Position numbers and translations under genes: made by a program. From Companilactobacillus huachuanensis (lineage in GTDB: Bacteria; Bacillota; Bacilli; Lactobacillales; Lactobacillaceae): 64,000 bases of DNA. Positions 34,336-42,712 of this stretch are shown here, piece by piece; position 1 is the first letter of the stretch; each line of letters begins with the position of its first letter. Below the pieces are notes generated by a model that ran no database searches, had not been told where the DNA came from, and saw only the letters and a list, made by a program, of their open reading frames with translations. The stretch covers positions 51,673 through 115,672 of the forward strand of contig NZ_BJDF01000005.1 of assembly GCF_005404815.1 (NCBI RefSeq), written 5' to 3'.

Positions 34336-35856
34336 CTATTTCAATAGTCCCTTGTCAGTTAAATAATCATGAGCAACCTTAGAAGCCTTTTCATGCTTCA
34401 CAGTTACCAAATAATTCATCTTTTGCATGTCTGATTCAGTAATTTTTCCACCAAGCTTGTTGAGTGTTTTCTTAATTTCCGGATGTTCCATAGCAAATTT
34501 CTCGGTCATTAAAGGTGCTCCTTGATATGGAGGAAAATGATTCTTGTCATCCTTGAGTACGACTAAATTGTATTCTTTAATTTCTGGATCAGTCGTATAT
34601 CCGTCTACCAAATTGACCTTGCCATTGGCGATTGCCTTGTAACGAATTGAAGGCTCCATCGTCTTGGCACTGGCAATATCTAAACCATACGCCTTCTTGA
34701 TACCTGGAAAACCGTCACTTTGCTGATAAAAATCGGGATCAAATCCAGCATGCAACCGATGCTCAACTTTCTTCAAATCACTGATAGTTTTCAGATTATA
34801 TTTCTTGGCAAAGCTCTTGGTAACAGCCAAATCATATCCATTTTGATATTTCATTGGCGTCAAGTATTCCATATTGGCGTCCTTCTTGATTAACTTACGC
34901 GCCATTTGATAAGTTTTCTCAGGATTATGGCTGACCTTTTGATTAGTTTTAACTAATGCCTGCAATACTGTTCCGGTAAACTCTGGATAAATGTCAACTG
35001 AGCCGGATTGCAAAGCCTTGTATAGAAATGATGTGCCTCCAAAATTAGGCTTCAATGAAACTTTCATGTTCGGATGATCTTGTTCAATCAACTCTTTATA
35101 CATGTTTATCAAAATTTCCGGCTCACTACCCATCTTACCAGCAATCGTGATATTAACAGGGGGTTTGACGATACTACGATACCCAGCAAATCCTCCAAAC
35201 AAGACAATTAATGTGGCAAAGATAATTCCCATCTTTCGCAATGATAATTTTGAAATAGCTTTAATTAATGCACTGAAAATTAATGTCAGAACTGCCGACA
35301 AAATGGCACCAATCAACAATAGAGCATTATTATTTGTTTCAATACCCAACAATATATATGTACCTAAACCACCAGCACCAATTAATGCGGCTAAAGTGGC
35401 GGTTCCAATAATCATAACCATAGCAATTCTGATACCCGAAATAATCATCGGCATAGCTAATGGTATTTGAAATTTAACTAATTTTTTGGTTCTTGATAAT
35501 CCAAAGGCCTCGGCAGCCTCATCCAAATTCGGATCGATTGTCGTTAAACCGGAATAGGTATTTTGAAAAATTGGCATTACCGCGTAAACGACCAATGCAA
35601 TAATAGCTGGCACCGTTCCTATTCCAACTATTGGAATCAAAATACCCAATAATGCCAAACTTGGAATCGTTTGTAAAATACTAGTTATTTGTAATATAAT
35701 CTCGGCAATCCGCTTGTGTGTCATTAGAACGATTGCCAAAGGAATCGCAATTATTGCCGCAATAAATAGTGAAATCAATGAAATAGAAATATGTTGTCCT
35801 AATGCTTCCCAAATTCCACTGCTTTGAGTTTGCAAAACATGTATAATTGCACTCAC
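34336..35856 (-). CDS. Osmoprotectant ABC transporter, permease fused to substrate-binding domain
   Basis: A 506-residue fusion. Residues about 15-215 form the permease with the EAAX-type loop EAAEAFGLSRTKKLVKFQIP, and residues about 228-506 form a glycine-betaine/choline-type binding domain (INITIAGKMGSEPEILINMY-like start, NLVDGYTTDPEIKEYNL). Imports quaternary amines (glycine betaine, carnitine or choline) for osmoprotection; the binding domain stays on the outer face. GTG start overlapping the ATPase stop by one base. Second gene of a two-gene operon. Confidence 0.92.
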   Translation of the reverse strand: MSAIIHVLQTQSSGIWEALGQHISISLISLFIAAIIAIPLAIVLMTHKRIAEIILQITSILQTIPSLALLGILIPIVGIGTVPAIIALVVYAVMPIFQNTYSGLTTIDPNLDEAAEAFGLSRTKKLVKFQIPLAMPMIISGIRIAMVMIIGTATLAALIGAGGLGTYILLGIETNNNALLLIGAILSAVLTLIFSALIKAISKLSLRKMGIIFATLIVLFGGFAGYRSIVKPPVNITIAGKMGSEPEILINMYKELIEQDHPNMKVSLKPNFGGTSFLYKALQSGSVDIYPEFTGTVLQALVKTNQKVSHNPEKTYQMARKLIKKDANMEYLTPMKYQNGYDLAVTKSFAKKYNLKTISDLKKVEHRLHAGFDPDFYQQSDGFPGIKKAYGLDIASAKTMEPSIRYKAIANGKVNLVDGYTTDPEIKEYNLVVLKDDKNHFPPYQGAPLMTEKFAMEHPEIKKTLNKLGGKITESDMQKMNYLVTVKHEKASKVAHDYLTDKGLLK

Positions 35857-36794
35857 TATTTCTCACCTTCCTTTGCCAAGAAATCTAGTAGATCAGAATT
35901 AGTAAGTTGATAATTTCTTCCATCATTATCAAAAATAACTATCCCATTATTATTTTTCAATTCAGTCGCCATACGGTTGACTGAATCCTCTTTCAACAAA
36001 GTAGAATTAATTTCGGTATCGACAGGCTGACCAAAACCAGCGTCAATAATTTCTCCGACAGTGGATTGCCCATCTTTTTCCAGTTTGAAGAAACCTTTAA
36101 CAAAATCATTCTTAGGGTGATTCAAAATATCGTCACGATTCCCGATTTGTTCCAAGTTCCCTTTACTCAAAACAGCAATCGTATTTCCTAACCGAATAGC
36201 TTCATGCATATCGTGAGTAACAAAAATAAATGTCGTCTGTAATTCACGATGCAATTTCAAAACCAGATCCTGTAATTGTGTCCGTGAAATTGGATCCAAG
36301 GCACTGAATGGTTCATCCATCAATACCATTTTGGGACTAGTTGCTAAAGCACGAATAATACCGACTCGCTGCTGTTCCCCACCAGAAAGTTCATTTGGCA
36401 TACGTTTAGCATACTTTTCGGGATCAAGTCCCACTTTCTTTAAAAGGTCCCAAGCAACCCGCTTACGTTTATCCTTAGTCCAATGTAATGAATCCGGTTG
36501 AATAGTAATATTTTCTTCAATTGTTAAATTGGGAAATAAGGCAATATTTTGTAAAACATACCCCATATTTAAACGCATCTTCTGCAAATCATACGTATCA
36601 ATATTTTTACCATCAATTAAAATCTGTCCTGAAGTCGGTTTTATCAAGCGATTAATCATTTTTAAAGTTGTAGTTTTTCCACTACCACTAGTTCCAACCA
36701 TCACAAAAAAGTCCCCATCTTCGATTTCTAAATTCAAATCTTTGATGGCAGAATTATTATCATACTCCTTATAAACGTGCTCAAACTTTATCAT
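35856..36794 (-). CDS. Osmoprotectant ABC transporter ATP-binding protein, OpuCA/ProV-type
   Basis: A 312-residue ATPase with Walker A GTSGSGKTT (about 34-42), signature LSGGEQQRVG, Walker B VLMDEPFSALD and H-loop FVTHDMHEA. The C-terminal 70 residues look like a single, weak CBS-type domain, as in OpuCA proteins that sense ionic strength. It energises the fused permease/binding protein downstream. Its promoter is a near-consensus TTGACA-17-TATATT facing a divergent Rrf2 regulator. Confidence 0.92.
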   Translation of the reverse strand: MIKFEHVYKEYDNNSAIKDLNLEIEDGDFFVMVGTSGSGKTTTLKMINRLIKPTSGQILIDGKNIDTYDLQKMRLNMGYVLQNIALFPNLTIEENITIQPDSLHWTKDKRKRVAWDLLKKVGLDPEKYAKRMPNELSGGEQQRVGIIRALATSPKMVLMDEPFSALDPISRTQLQDLVLKLHRELQTTFIFVTHDMHEAIRLGNTIAVLSKGNLEQIGNRDDILNHPKNDFVKGFFKLEKDGQSTVGEIIDAGFGQPVDTEINSTLLKEDSVNRMATELKNNNGIVIFDNDGRNYQLTNSDLLDFLAKEGEK

Positions 36795-36833
36795 AACAAA
36801 TCTCTTTCATGTAACTTTTTAAGTAGCATGAAT

Positions 36834-36915
36834 AATATAAAATAACTAGTGTTTTGTGTCAAACGTTATGCACAGTGCGTAATTAATTGACTAATTTACT
36901 AATTCAATTTATGAT
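36834..36915. promoter_or_regulatory. Divergent promoters of osmolyte operon and Rrf2 gene
   Basis: Minus strand: TTGACA (36857-36862), 17 bp, TATATT (36834-36839). Plus strand: TTGACT (36887-36892), 17 bp, TATGAT (36910-36915). Only 24 bp separate the two -35 boxes, so one bound regulator could affect both. Confidence 0.8.
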
Positions 36916-36957
36916 ATTACTTGTAAAATCAAAAGTTACAGATATGAGGTAGTAAAA

Positions 36958-37401
36958 ATGAGAGTCTCAACGCGTTTCAGCGATTCAGTTCATATCCTTG
37001 CATTCATCGAAATCTATCAAGACCAGAGGCTATCCAGTGAATTAATCGCAAATAGCATCGAAACTTCCCCTGTTGTTGTTCGACGTTTGATGAGTACTTT
37101 ACGTGAAAGCGGCCTAATTGCAACTAAGAAAGGTACAGCTGAGCCCAAATTATCCAAGTCGCCACACGAAATCACTTTATTAGATGTTTATTTGGCCACC
37201 GAACGTGCCAAGCAGCTGTTCACACTTGATACAAATACGAACCCCGACTGTATAGTTGGGGGAAATATTCAAAAAGTCTTGGGAAGTTATTATGAAGATG
37301 CCAAAATGGCGGCTTTAAGAAAATTCAATAATGTTTCCTTACAAGATATTATCGAAACTATCTTAGTGGAACAAAAAGCAAAAGAGCACAACGTTCAATG
37401 A
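36958..37401 (+). CDS. Rrf2 family transcriptional regulator
   Basis: A 147-residue regulator with the Rrf2 N-terminal helix-turn-helix (FSDSVHILAFIEIYQDQRLS, SPVVVRRLMSTLRESGLIAT). Only one Cys (in NPDCIVGGN) is seen, so an iron-sulfur cluster of the IscR type is unlikely; this matches the YwnA/Rrf2 subgroup. The gene is convergent with an NmrA-like reductase and divergent from the osmolyte transporter. In related bacteria this subgroup often controls an adjacent NAD(P)-binding reductase. ATG after TGAGGTAG. Confidence 0.87.
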   Translation: MRVSTRFSDSVHILAFIEIYQDQRLSSELIANSIETSPVVVRRLMSTLRESGLIATKKGTAEPKLSKSPHEITLLDVYLATERAKQLFTLDTNTNPDCIVGGNIQKVLGSYYEDAKMAALRKFNNVSLQDIIETILVEQKAKEHNVQ

Positions 37402-37421
37402 CGTTGTGCTCTTATTATTTT
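37381..37421. terminator. Bidirectional terminator overlapping the Rrf2 stop codon
   Basis: AAAGAGCACAACGT pairs with ACGTTGTGCTCTT; the stop TGA (37399-37401) lies in the loop and right stem edge. It serves the convergent genes. Confidence 0.8.
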
Positions 37422-38275
37422 CTATAATTTTCAAGCAAAAATTCTTTCAAAGGTGTGGCCGAACGTTCCATTATCAATTGATAATCGGAACTAATATCGT
37501 TTAATAAACCTCTTCCACCAGCATCATACATTGATGATAGCATGTGACCTTCGTTACCTTCATTATAAATTTCAGCAAATTCATCTAAACTAACTGGTTG
37601 ATACCCAATCGTAGATCCTGCAACTTCAGACAAGACCTCTGCCAATTCTGGCATCGTGTAATTACGGTCCTGAGTTAAAGTATAAATTCTTTCGTTAACC
37701 AACAAATCCTTTGTGGCCGCCACCTTGGCAAAAGCTTTAGAACTGTCCTCCAAACTGATAAATGACAAAGCCTGATCCTTCATTGGATAAATAACATTCT
37801 TGCGCTCAATCAATTCAGGCAAGTATGGTACCAACGGGTCAGCATATAAGGCATTCTTAACGATTGTATAGTGAAGACCACTTGAAGCTAATCGCCTTGG
37901 TAAATAGCCATAAAACGCCGATAAGTCAAATGGATTATCCTCCTGATCAGCGATGAAACCCATTGCTAAAATATGACCTACCTTGGCTTTTTGAGCGGCT
38001 TGAATCACATTTTCCAACTCACTAACACGACTAAAACTGTCATGACTTTTACTGGGAATGTAGATTAAAACATCCTTATCACTAAAGGCATTAACTAAAG
38101 TATCCTCTTTCATAAAATCGATTGGCAAAACATTAGCACCAGTGTCTGAAATATGCTGCGCCTTTGCTAATGTATGCACCCCAGCAGTTACAACATTGCT
38201 AGGTACAAGTTTGATTAATTCGTTAAAAACATTGCTTCCTAAATGACCAGTTGCTCCAGTAATTAAATAATTCAT
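37415..38275 (-). CDS. NmrA-like NAD(P)H-binding protein / quinone reductase type
   Basis: An atypical short-chain dehydrogenase of about 286 residues. It begins MNYLITGATGHLGSNVF with the TGATGxLG cofactor motif and continues in the NmrA/QOR2 pattern (DVLIYIPSKSHD, HYTIVKNALYADPLVPYLPE). Likely an NADPH-dependent quinone or aldehyde reductase, or a redox sensor. The frame is open further upstream, but the ATG at 38275 follows GAGGAGG and gives the cofactor motif at the usual place. Confidence 0.85.
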   Translation of the reverse strand: MNYLITGATGHLGSNVFNELIKLVPSNVVTAGVHTLAKAQHISDTGANVLPIDFMKEDTLVNAFSDKDVLIYIPSKSHDSFSRVSELENVIQAAQKAKVGHILAMGFIADQEDNPFDLSAFYGYLPRRLASSGLHYTIVKNALYADPLVPYLPELIERKNVIYPMKDQALSFISLEDSSKAFAKVAATKDLLVNERIYTLTQDRNYTMPELAEVLSEVAGSTIGYQPVSLDEFAEIYNEGNEGHMLSSMYDAGGRGLLNDISSDYQLIMERSATPLKEFLLENYRK

Positions 38276-38411
38276 TTTATCTACCTCCTCAATTGTAAAA
38301 TACATGTTACTTCAATTGTTACACCTAGTCAACAACTTAATTTCTCATTTCTCAACAAATAATAACTCATAAATAATATAATGAAATAAATAGATTATGG
38401 AGGGATTTCTA

Positions 38412-39122
38412 ATGCAAAAAATCATTATCGATCAAGAGTTTTGGGATATCTTCCCCGAGGTTGAAATTGCCGTTATGACGGCCAAAGGAATCGACAATCA
38501 TAACGATGCCGACGTTCCGGATGACTTAATTCGGCGTGCTAACGAGGTTGCCAAAAAGTGGGTTCCTGACGACCCTATCAGTATTAATCCAGTTGTCAAA
38601 GCTTGGCGTGATGCTTATCGAAAGTTCAGAACCAAAAAGGGTGCTCGTAACGCTGTTGAAAATCTTCTGAAGCGCGCAAAAAATGATAAAGGTGTTGGTA
38701 ATATCAATCCAATCGTTGATGTTTATAACTCTGTTTCGTTAGAATATGCCTTCCCAATCGCTGCTGAAGATTTAGATAAAATCATTGGTGATGTTCACTT
38801 AACCGTTGCTAAGGGTGGTGAAACTTTCACGCCAATTGGTGAGGATGAAATTGAGGAAGCTTTGCCAGGTGAAGTCGTTTACCGCGATGATAAAGATGTT
38901 ATTTCCCGCTGTTGGGCTTGGCGAGACAGCGCACGTGTGGCCGATACTGACAACACTAAGAATCTACTTTTCTATATGGAAAACATCCAACCCGACCGAA
39001 AGAATGATCATTTAGCTGCTGCAGAGGCTTTGAAGACCCGATTTCATGATTATTTAAATATTGATATTAATGATATTACGATTCTGAACAAAGATAATCG
39101 TGATTTTGTATTTGTTAAATAA
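38412..39122 (+). CDS. B3/B4 domain protein, paralogue
   Basis: A 236-residue stand-alone B3/B4 domain, clearly homologous to 31166-31879 (AWRDAYRKFRTKKGARNAVE, NPIVDVYNSVSLEYAFPIAA, LPGEVVYRDDKDVISRCWAW). Possible amino-acid or mischarged-tRNA quality control. The in-frame ATG at 38397 overlaps GGAGGG; the ATG at 38412 is the start. The stop codon lies in sequence that matches the left arm of family A (TTAAATAAATTAACT), so the element remnant appears to supply the end of the gene. Confidence 0.82.
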   Translation: MQKIIIDQEFWDIFPEVEIAVMTAKGIDNHNDADVPDDLIRRANEVAKKWVPDDPISINPVVKAWRDAYRKFRTKKGARNAVENLLKRAKNDKGVGNINPIVDVYNSVSLEYAFPIAAEDLDKIIGDVHLTVAKGGETFTPIGEDEIEEALPGEVVYRDDKDVISRCWAWRDSARVADTDNTKNLLFYMENIQPDRKNDHLAAAEALKTRFHDYLNIDINDITILNKDNRDFVFVK

Positions 39123-39178
39123 ATTAACTATATGCCTGTGACGAAAATGGTTAGATTAATTTTTCAACCTTCAGGTAT
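39114..39178 (-). repeat. Solo left arm of family A (A8 relic) at a stop codon
   Basis: TTAAATAAATTAACT through TTTTTCAACCTTCAG match the left arm and terminal repeat of a minus-oriented copy. The right half and the core are gone. The TAA of the B3/B4 gene at 39120-39122 is inside this match. Confidence 0.7.
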
Positions 39179-39198
39179 TAACAATATTAATTGATGCT

Positions 39199-39257
39199 AA
39201 AAAAATAGAAGTCATTTTCTACTTGGGAATTACCTAAGTAAAAAATAACTTCTTTTT
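39199..39257 (+). terminator. Terminator of the second B3/B4 gene
   Basis: AAAAATAGAAGT pairs with ATAACTTCTTTTT around an inner CTACTTGGG/CCTAAGTAG-like stem; T-tract. Confidence 0.7.
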
Positions 39258-39295
39258 GTTTTACAATCAAAATCAATAATAATTCAGAAGACAAC

Positions 39296-39481
39296 TTACC
39301 ACTGCTCATGATTCCACAATCTTCCGTCCACTTCACCTTTTAACTGATCAGAACGTCGATTCTGTTCTTGAATAACCTTTTTCATGGCAACTAAAAAGGC
39401 TCGGTTTTCATAAGCTTGTTGTTTTTTTGAAAGTTCATCAACTTGTTTTTCGAGCCAAATTCCATTTTCATTATCATCCAT
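39296..39481 (-). CDS. Small acidic-basic helical protein, unknown
   Basis: A 61-residue protein, mostly helical and possibly coiled-coil (LEKQVDELSKKQQAYENRAF), ending GRLWNHEQW. I do not recognise it. It is real rather than accidental because it starts 2 bp after the oxidoreductase stop with a good ribosome site (GAGGATGAG) and has gene-like composition. Context suggests a partner or regulator of the flavodoxin-fold enzyme. Confidence 0.65.
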   Translation of the reverse strand: MDDNENGIWLEKQVDELSKKQQAYENRAFLVAMKKVIQEQNRRSDQLKGEVDGRLWNHEQW

Positions 39482-39483
39482 AC

Positions 39484-40176
39484 TTACTCATCCTCCCCTT
39501 GTTTAATTAAACCAATGGTACTTTTTAATTGTTCTAAATCTTCACGTCGTTGAATAAAAGTATTCAAAATGGTCTCACAGTCTTCACAACTGGTATCGTT
39601 GAAATTCTTGAATCGATCAGTGAATTCTCGTTCAAACCATTTTTGACGACTGCTAAGGGTATCAGGATATTCTTGTGTTAAGTATCGTTGATAATCAATC
39701 AACAATTGCATCTGCTCTTGATCACTAAAATAACCAAATTGAGAAATAGTAAATGTGGGTAGAATTTGCATCTTAGCGCGATTGGCTATTGCCCGATACG
39801 GAGCCATAATTTCATCAATTGTTATATTTTCGCTACCACCACGACGAAATTCTTTCAGTGGCATACCTGTACTAACAACAATTCCAAATTCCTTTTCTCC
39901 TAAATTGTCATCACCATCACCGTAAACAAAATTACGTGTGAGTACTTGGTCCTCCCAATGTTTTAACCCCTCAGGAGCAGCATACCAATAAAGTGGGAAT
40001 TGAAAAATTATCCGATCATTGTCCCTAAGTAATGCCTGTTCTTCATTAACATCGATTTTTGCTAATTCCTCGACATGATGCCAGGTAACATCTTGTAGTT
40101 TTGCACCTTGCATCAAAAATTGTTGTGTCTGGGAATTATTAATCTCTGGGTGTGAAACTATTACTAAAGTCTTCAA
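39484..40176 (-). CDS. NAD(P)H-dependent flavodoxin-fold oxidoreductase
   Basis: About 230 residues. A flavodoxin-like fold of the MdaB/KefF/NQO type: MKTLVIVSHPEINNSQTQQF at the start, IFQFPLYWYAAPEGLKHWED as the flavin-binding region and EFGIVVSTGMPLKEFRRGG. Expected activity: FMN- or FAD-dependent two-electron quinone reduction in the cytoplasm. The frame opens at an ATG (40185) that overlaps GGAG; the TTG at 40176 follows GGAG by eight bases and is preferred. Followed by the 61-residue protein. Confidence 0.85.
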   Translation of the reverse strand: MKTLVIVSHPEINNSQTQQFLMQGAKLQDVTWHHVEELAKIDVNEEQALLRDNDRIIFQFPLYWYAAPEGLKHWEDQVLTRNFVYGDGDDNLGEKEFGIVVSTGMPLKEFRRGGSENITIDEIMAPYRAIANRAKMQILPTFTISQFGYFSDQEQMQLLIDYQRYLTQEYPDTLSSRQKWFEREFTDRFKNFNDTSCEDCETILNTFIQRREDLEQLKSTIGLIKQGEDE

Positions 40177-40280
40177 TATTAACATCTCCGATCATTACTA
40201 GAATAGCAAAAAAATCAGAATCTTTAAACCAAACAAAACTGCGGAATGATATAATTTAAAAGATAGATTATTTTATAGTT

Positions 40281-40431
40281 CTAAAGGCTGAAAGTTTAGT
40301 TAAGTATGCCGTTTCCAGAGCTGAGAGTATTTTTATGTCAGAAATAATAAAACGAAAACTTCTGATTATTTAATTAGCTTTACGTCTGTAACAATAATGG
40401 CCATATTAATTTTTCATCTTTCAACCTTTAG
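40281..40431 (-). repeat. Short family A form (A9): terminal arms without core
   Basis: 151 bp with terminal repeats CTAAAGGCTGAAAG and CTTTCAACCTTTAG. Flanks TTATAGTT and TTGTAGTT match at 7 of 8 positions. The core is lost after GTTTCCAGAGCTGAGAGTAT, the same place as in A7 (30930-31085). It lies in a divergent intergenic region, between the oxidoreductase and the ACT-protein genes; the rest of 40177-40579 shows nothing else. Confidence 0.8.
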
Positions 40432-40579
40432 TTGTAGTTCGATTCAAATTTAGCATTCTGTTGCTAAATAATTCAATCTAATACTAGCATCATTTTTAAA
40501 TATACAGTCCAACAAATAAGTAATTAGTATAAGTTTGTTAACTTCAATCAGTAAATAAATTTAGTAAGGAGGAAAAGTT

Positions 40580-41014
40580 GTGCAGAAATATTATATTGTT
40601 GATAGTTCTATTCTCCCAGAATCCTTTGATCGGGTAATCAAGGCACGTAATTTACTGGAAACTAAAAAGGTCCATAACGTTAGTGAAGCGGTTAAAGAAG
40701 TTGGTATTAGTCGTGGTACTTACTATAAATATAAGGATTTAGTTTTCTTACCTGACGAAGATATGACGGATCGTAAGGCTGTTATCTCAATGATGTTACA
40801 CCATGAGCAAGGAATCCTTTCAAAAGTCTTGGTTGACATCTCAGAATCCAATGCCAGCATTCTGACAATCAACCAAAATATTCCAATTCATAATATTGCC
40901 ACAGTCGTTATTTCAATCGACATAAGTCACCTAAATGGCACTATTGATAACCTGATTGATAAATTGCAGTTATCTGATTTTGTCGACAACGTTCGCCTTA
41001 TTTCAATCGAATAA
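40580..41014 (+). CDS. ACT domain protein, PheB-like (UPF0735)
   Basis: A 144-residue protein: an N-terminal helical and HTH-like part (HNVSEAVKEVGISRGTYYKY, about 34-53) and a C-terminal ACT domain (about 70-144, ISMMLHHEQGILSKVLVDIS). ACT domains bind amino acids, so it probably senses phenylalanine or another amino acid. GTG start after AAGGAGG. Monocistronic, with a bidirectional terminator shared with the next small gene. Confidence 0.9.
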   Translation: MQKYYIVDSSILPESFDRVIKARNLLETKKVHNVSEAVKEVGISRGTYYKYKDLVFLPDEDMTDRKAVISMMLHHEQGILSKVLVDISESNASILTINQNIPIHNIATVVISIDISHLNGTIDNLIDKLQLSDFVDNVRLISIE

Positions 41015-41051
41015 TATAATTGTTACGGATATTTGTAATAAATTTGCCATG

Positions 41052-41076
41052 AATTATCGGATAGCACCATGCGTAA
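41052..41076 (+). repeat. Short dispersed 25-bp repeat, copy 1 (diverged)
   Basis: AATTATCGGATAGCACCATG followed by CGTAA matches the repeats at 54888-54912 and 63834-63858 except for three bases. Confidence 0.5.
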
Positions 41077-41083
41077 CATATTA

Positions 41084-41124
41084 AAAACTCCCTAAAATCA
41101 CGTTAGATGATTTTGGGGAGTTTT
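41084..41124. terminator. Bidirectional terminator
   Basis: AAAACTCCCTAAAATCA pairs with TGATTTTGGGGAGTTTT between convergent genes; the small membrane gene's stop codon begins at its edge. Confidence 0.85.
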
Positions 41125-41275
41125 ATTTTGGCCAAGCAATATACATGGCAAGCAGGACATTGAGCGTACCGATAAAATAAAAGAATTTCGATGCCAGTCT
41201 GCTCTTAACGTGGCCTCCAAACATAAACAGCAAGAGTCCCAGTATAAAGACTGATGTTATCAATAAAAAATTCAT
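41123..41275 (-). CDS. Small two-helix membrane protein, unknown
   Basis: A 50-residue protein with two hydrophobic helices (MNFLLITSVFILGLLLFMFG and FFYFIGTLNVLLAMYIAW) linked by a basic turn HVKSRLASK. I do not recognise a family. The ATG at 41275 follows AGGTGAC; an upstream in-frame ATG (41311) has no ribosome site. The terminator placement supports a real gene. Likely a membrane microprotein. Confidence 0.6.
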   Translation of the reverse strand: MNFLLITSVFILGLLLFMFGGHVKSRLASKFFYFIGTLNVLLAMYIAWPK

Positions 41276-41386
41276 TTTGTCACCTATTTTTTCGATTTTT
41301 TTGTTTTTCACTTTAATACTTTAAAGAAAAAATGTGACGAAATAATGAATTTGCTATGTAATTTAACGTACTTTTTAATAATTCAT

Positions 41387-41599
41387 CTGAAGTTTGAATG
41401 GCAAAAATTAATATAACCATTATTGTTACAGGTCTAGAGTTAATTTATTTAAATACTCAGAAATCTTCGTTTTATTGTTCCTGTTATTAAAAAAAACTAG
41501 TTGGAAGAACTGAGAGTATTCATTTGCAGCGAAAGTGGCGTTATTGCTTCAGAAATTGAATACTCTCAGCTCTGGAAACAACATACTTTCAGCCTTTAA
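41387..41599 (+). repeat. Family A element copy A10 with core deletion, overlapping a stop codon
   Basis: Left repeat CTGAAGTTTGAATGG, right repeat CTTTCAGCCTTTAA, flanks AATTCAT (41380-41386) and AATTTAT (41601-41607; one extra T in between). The core keeps P1 but lacks most of P2, P3 and P4 (junction GCTTCAGAAATTGAATACTC). The TAA of the DUF915 gene, 41596-41598, is formed by the right terminal repeat. Confidence 0.8.
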
Positions 41600-42432
41600 T
41601 AATTTATCTTTTTGGAATTTCTCACCCACAGAAAATGCTCAATATCATGCAAAACTTTGGGATTCCTACGAGTTAGCGCACTGTGCTCGGCCCTTGGTCC
41701 CGTGAAGATTCGAGATTCATATGATTGATGTGGTCCCTTAAAGACTCTACGTAAAGACTTTGCTGCTGAAACAGGAACAGCCTTATCAAAGTGATCCTCA
41801 GGACTAAGTTGGCCCATTATATTCAATTCACGGATACGAAGATTTCTAATAGTTGAATTTGGTTCGACGTACGAATTAAAATCTTTACTAAGTTGATTGG
41901 AATATCGCCAATCATTTCGTCGATAAATATCTCTATTCAAAACTTGCATCGGTGCCGCAATATTTACTAGGGAATCTATTTGTGGTTGATTTTTTTTCTG
42001 ACTATAATTTTCCAAATAATACATAATGGCATTATTTCCCCACGAATGCGCTACCGCATTAAAACGTGTAACGCCATATCTCTTATGTAAAACCTTTAAG
42101 ATTGAATCAATCCATACCGCAGTATGATGGTAATCTGATTCATGATTATTCTCAAATAACACCTGAATTTCAGGGTTTCTAGCATCTTTTTGCCATTTTC
42201 CATACGTTATAACTTTCCCATTAGGCGTTACAACGATAGTTAAAGTTCTAGTCGCGTAGCCATCACGCTGTGACTTGTTTATTAAATAATCCATTGAATG
42301 TGCTGTCCCGCCAAAGCCATGGAAAAATAACGTTGGCATTTGTCTGGCGTCACTTGCTGAAACACTTTGTTCGCTAGTATACCCAGCCAAAATGACTGCA
42401 AGTAATAATAATAGTAATTTGATTTTTTTCAT
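41596..42432 (-). CDS. Secreted DUF915 alpha/beta hydrolase
   Basis: A 278-residue protein with signal peptide (MKKIKLLLLLLAVILAGYTS), then TLFFHGFGGTAHSMDYLI (oxyanion region), the nucleophile elbow VAHSWGNNA and the late His in RAEHSALTR. Likely a secreted esterase or lipase; the substrate is unknown. The frame is open 41 codons further upstream, but the ATG at 42432 has GGTGA and starts a proper signal peptide. The last residue is followed by a stop codon that belongs to element A10. Confidence 0.82.
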   Translation of the reverse strand: MKKIKLLLLLLAVILAGYTSEQSVSASDARQMPTLFFHGFGGTAHSMDYLINKSQRDGYATRTLTIVVTPNGKVITYGKWQKDARNPEIQVLFENNHESDYHHTAVWIDSILKVLHKRYGVTRFNAVAHSWGNNAIMYYLENYSQKKNQPQIDSLVNIAAPMQVLNRDIYRRNDWRYSNQLSKDFNSYVEPNSTIRNLRIRELNIMGQLSPEDHFDKAVPVSAAKSLRRVFKGPHQSYESRIFTGPRAEHSALTRRNPKVLHDIEHFLWVRNSKKINY

Positions 42433-42490
42433 AAATTCACCAAAATTTGATTTATTAACAAAGTTTAAAGCAAATAAACTTATAGTCAAC

Positions 42491-42531
42491 AAAAAAGAGC
42501 ACTCGAAAAACATGATTAACTTTCGAGTACT
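42491..42531 (-). terminator. Terminator, downstream of the dipeptidase
   Basis: On the minus strand AGTACTCGAAA pairs with TTTCGAGTGCT and is followed by CTTTTTT. It is about 180 bp beyond the pepD stop. Confidence 0.65.
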
Positions 42532-42537
42532 AATCCA

Positions 42538-42576
42538 GACAGGCACGTTATCCAATTTTAGATTACTGTGCCTGTA
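42538..42576 (-). other. Extra hairpin in the long 3' region of the dipeptidase gene
   Basis: ACAGGCAC pairs with GTGCCTGT (8 bp) around a 21-base loop, just before the terminator. The space 42532-42712 has no open frame; a processed 3' RNA is possible but unproven. Confidence 0.4.
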
Positions 42577-42712
42577 AGGTTAAGCAGAAAAAGTTATGTT
42601 TTGTCGCGTGCTCGCGCTATTATCTTAATAAGATTTATATACCAGACTTTTTGTCTACTACATAATTCACAGTCGTTATAGCGCTATGTATTTTATTCAC
42701 AAAATTAAAATT

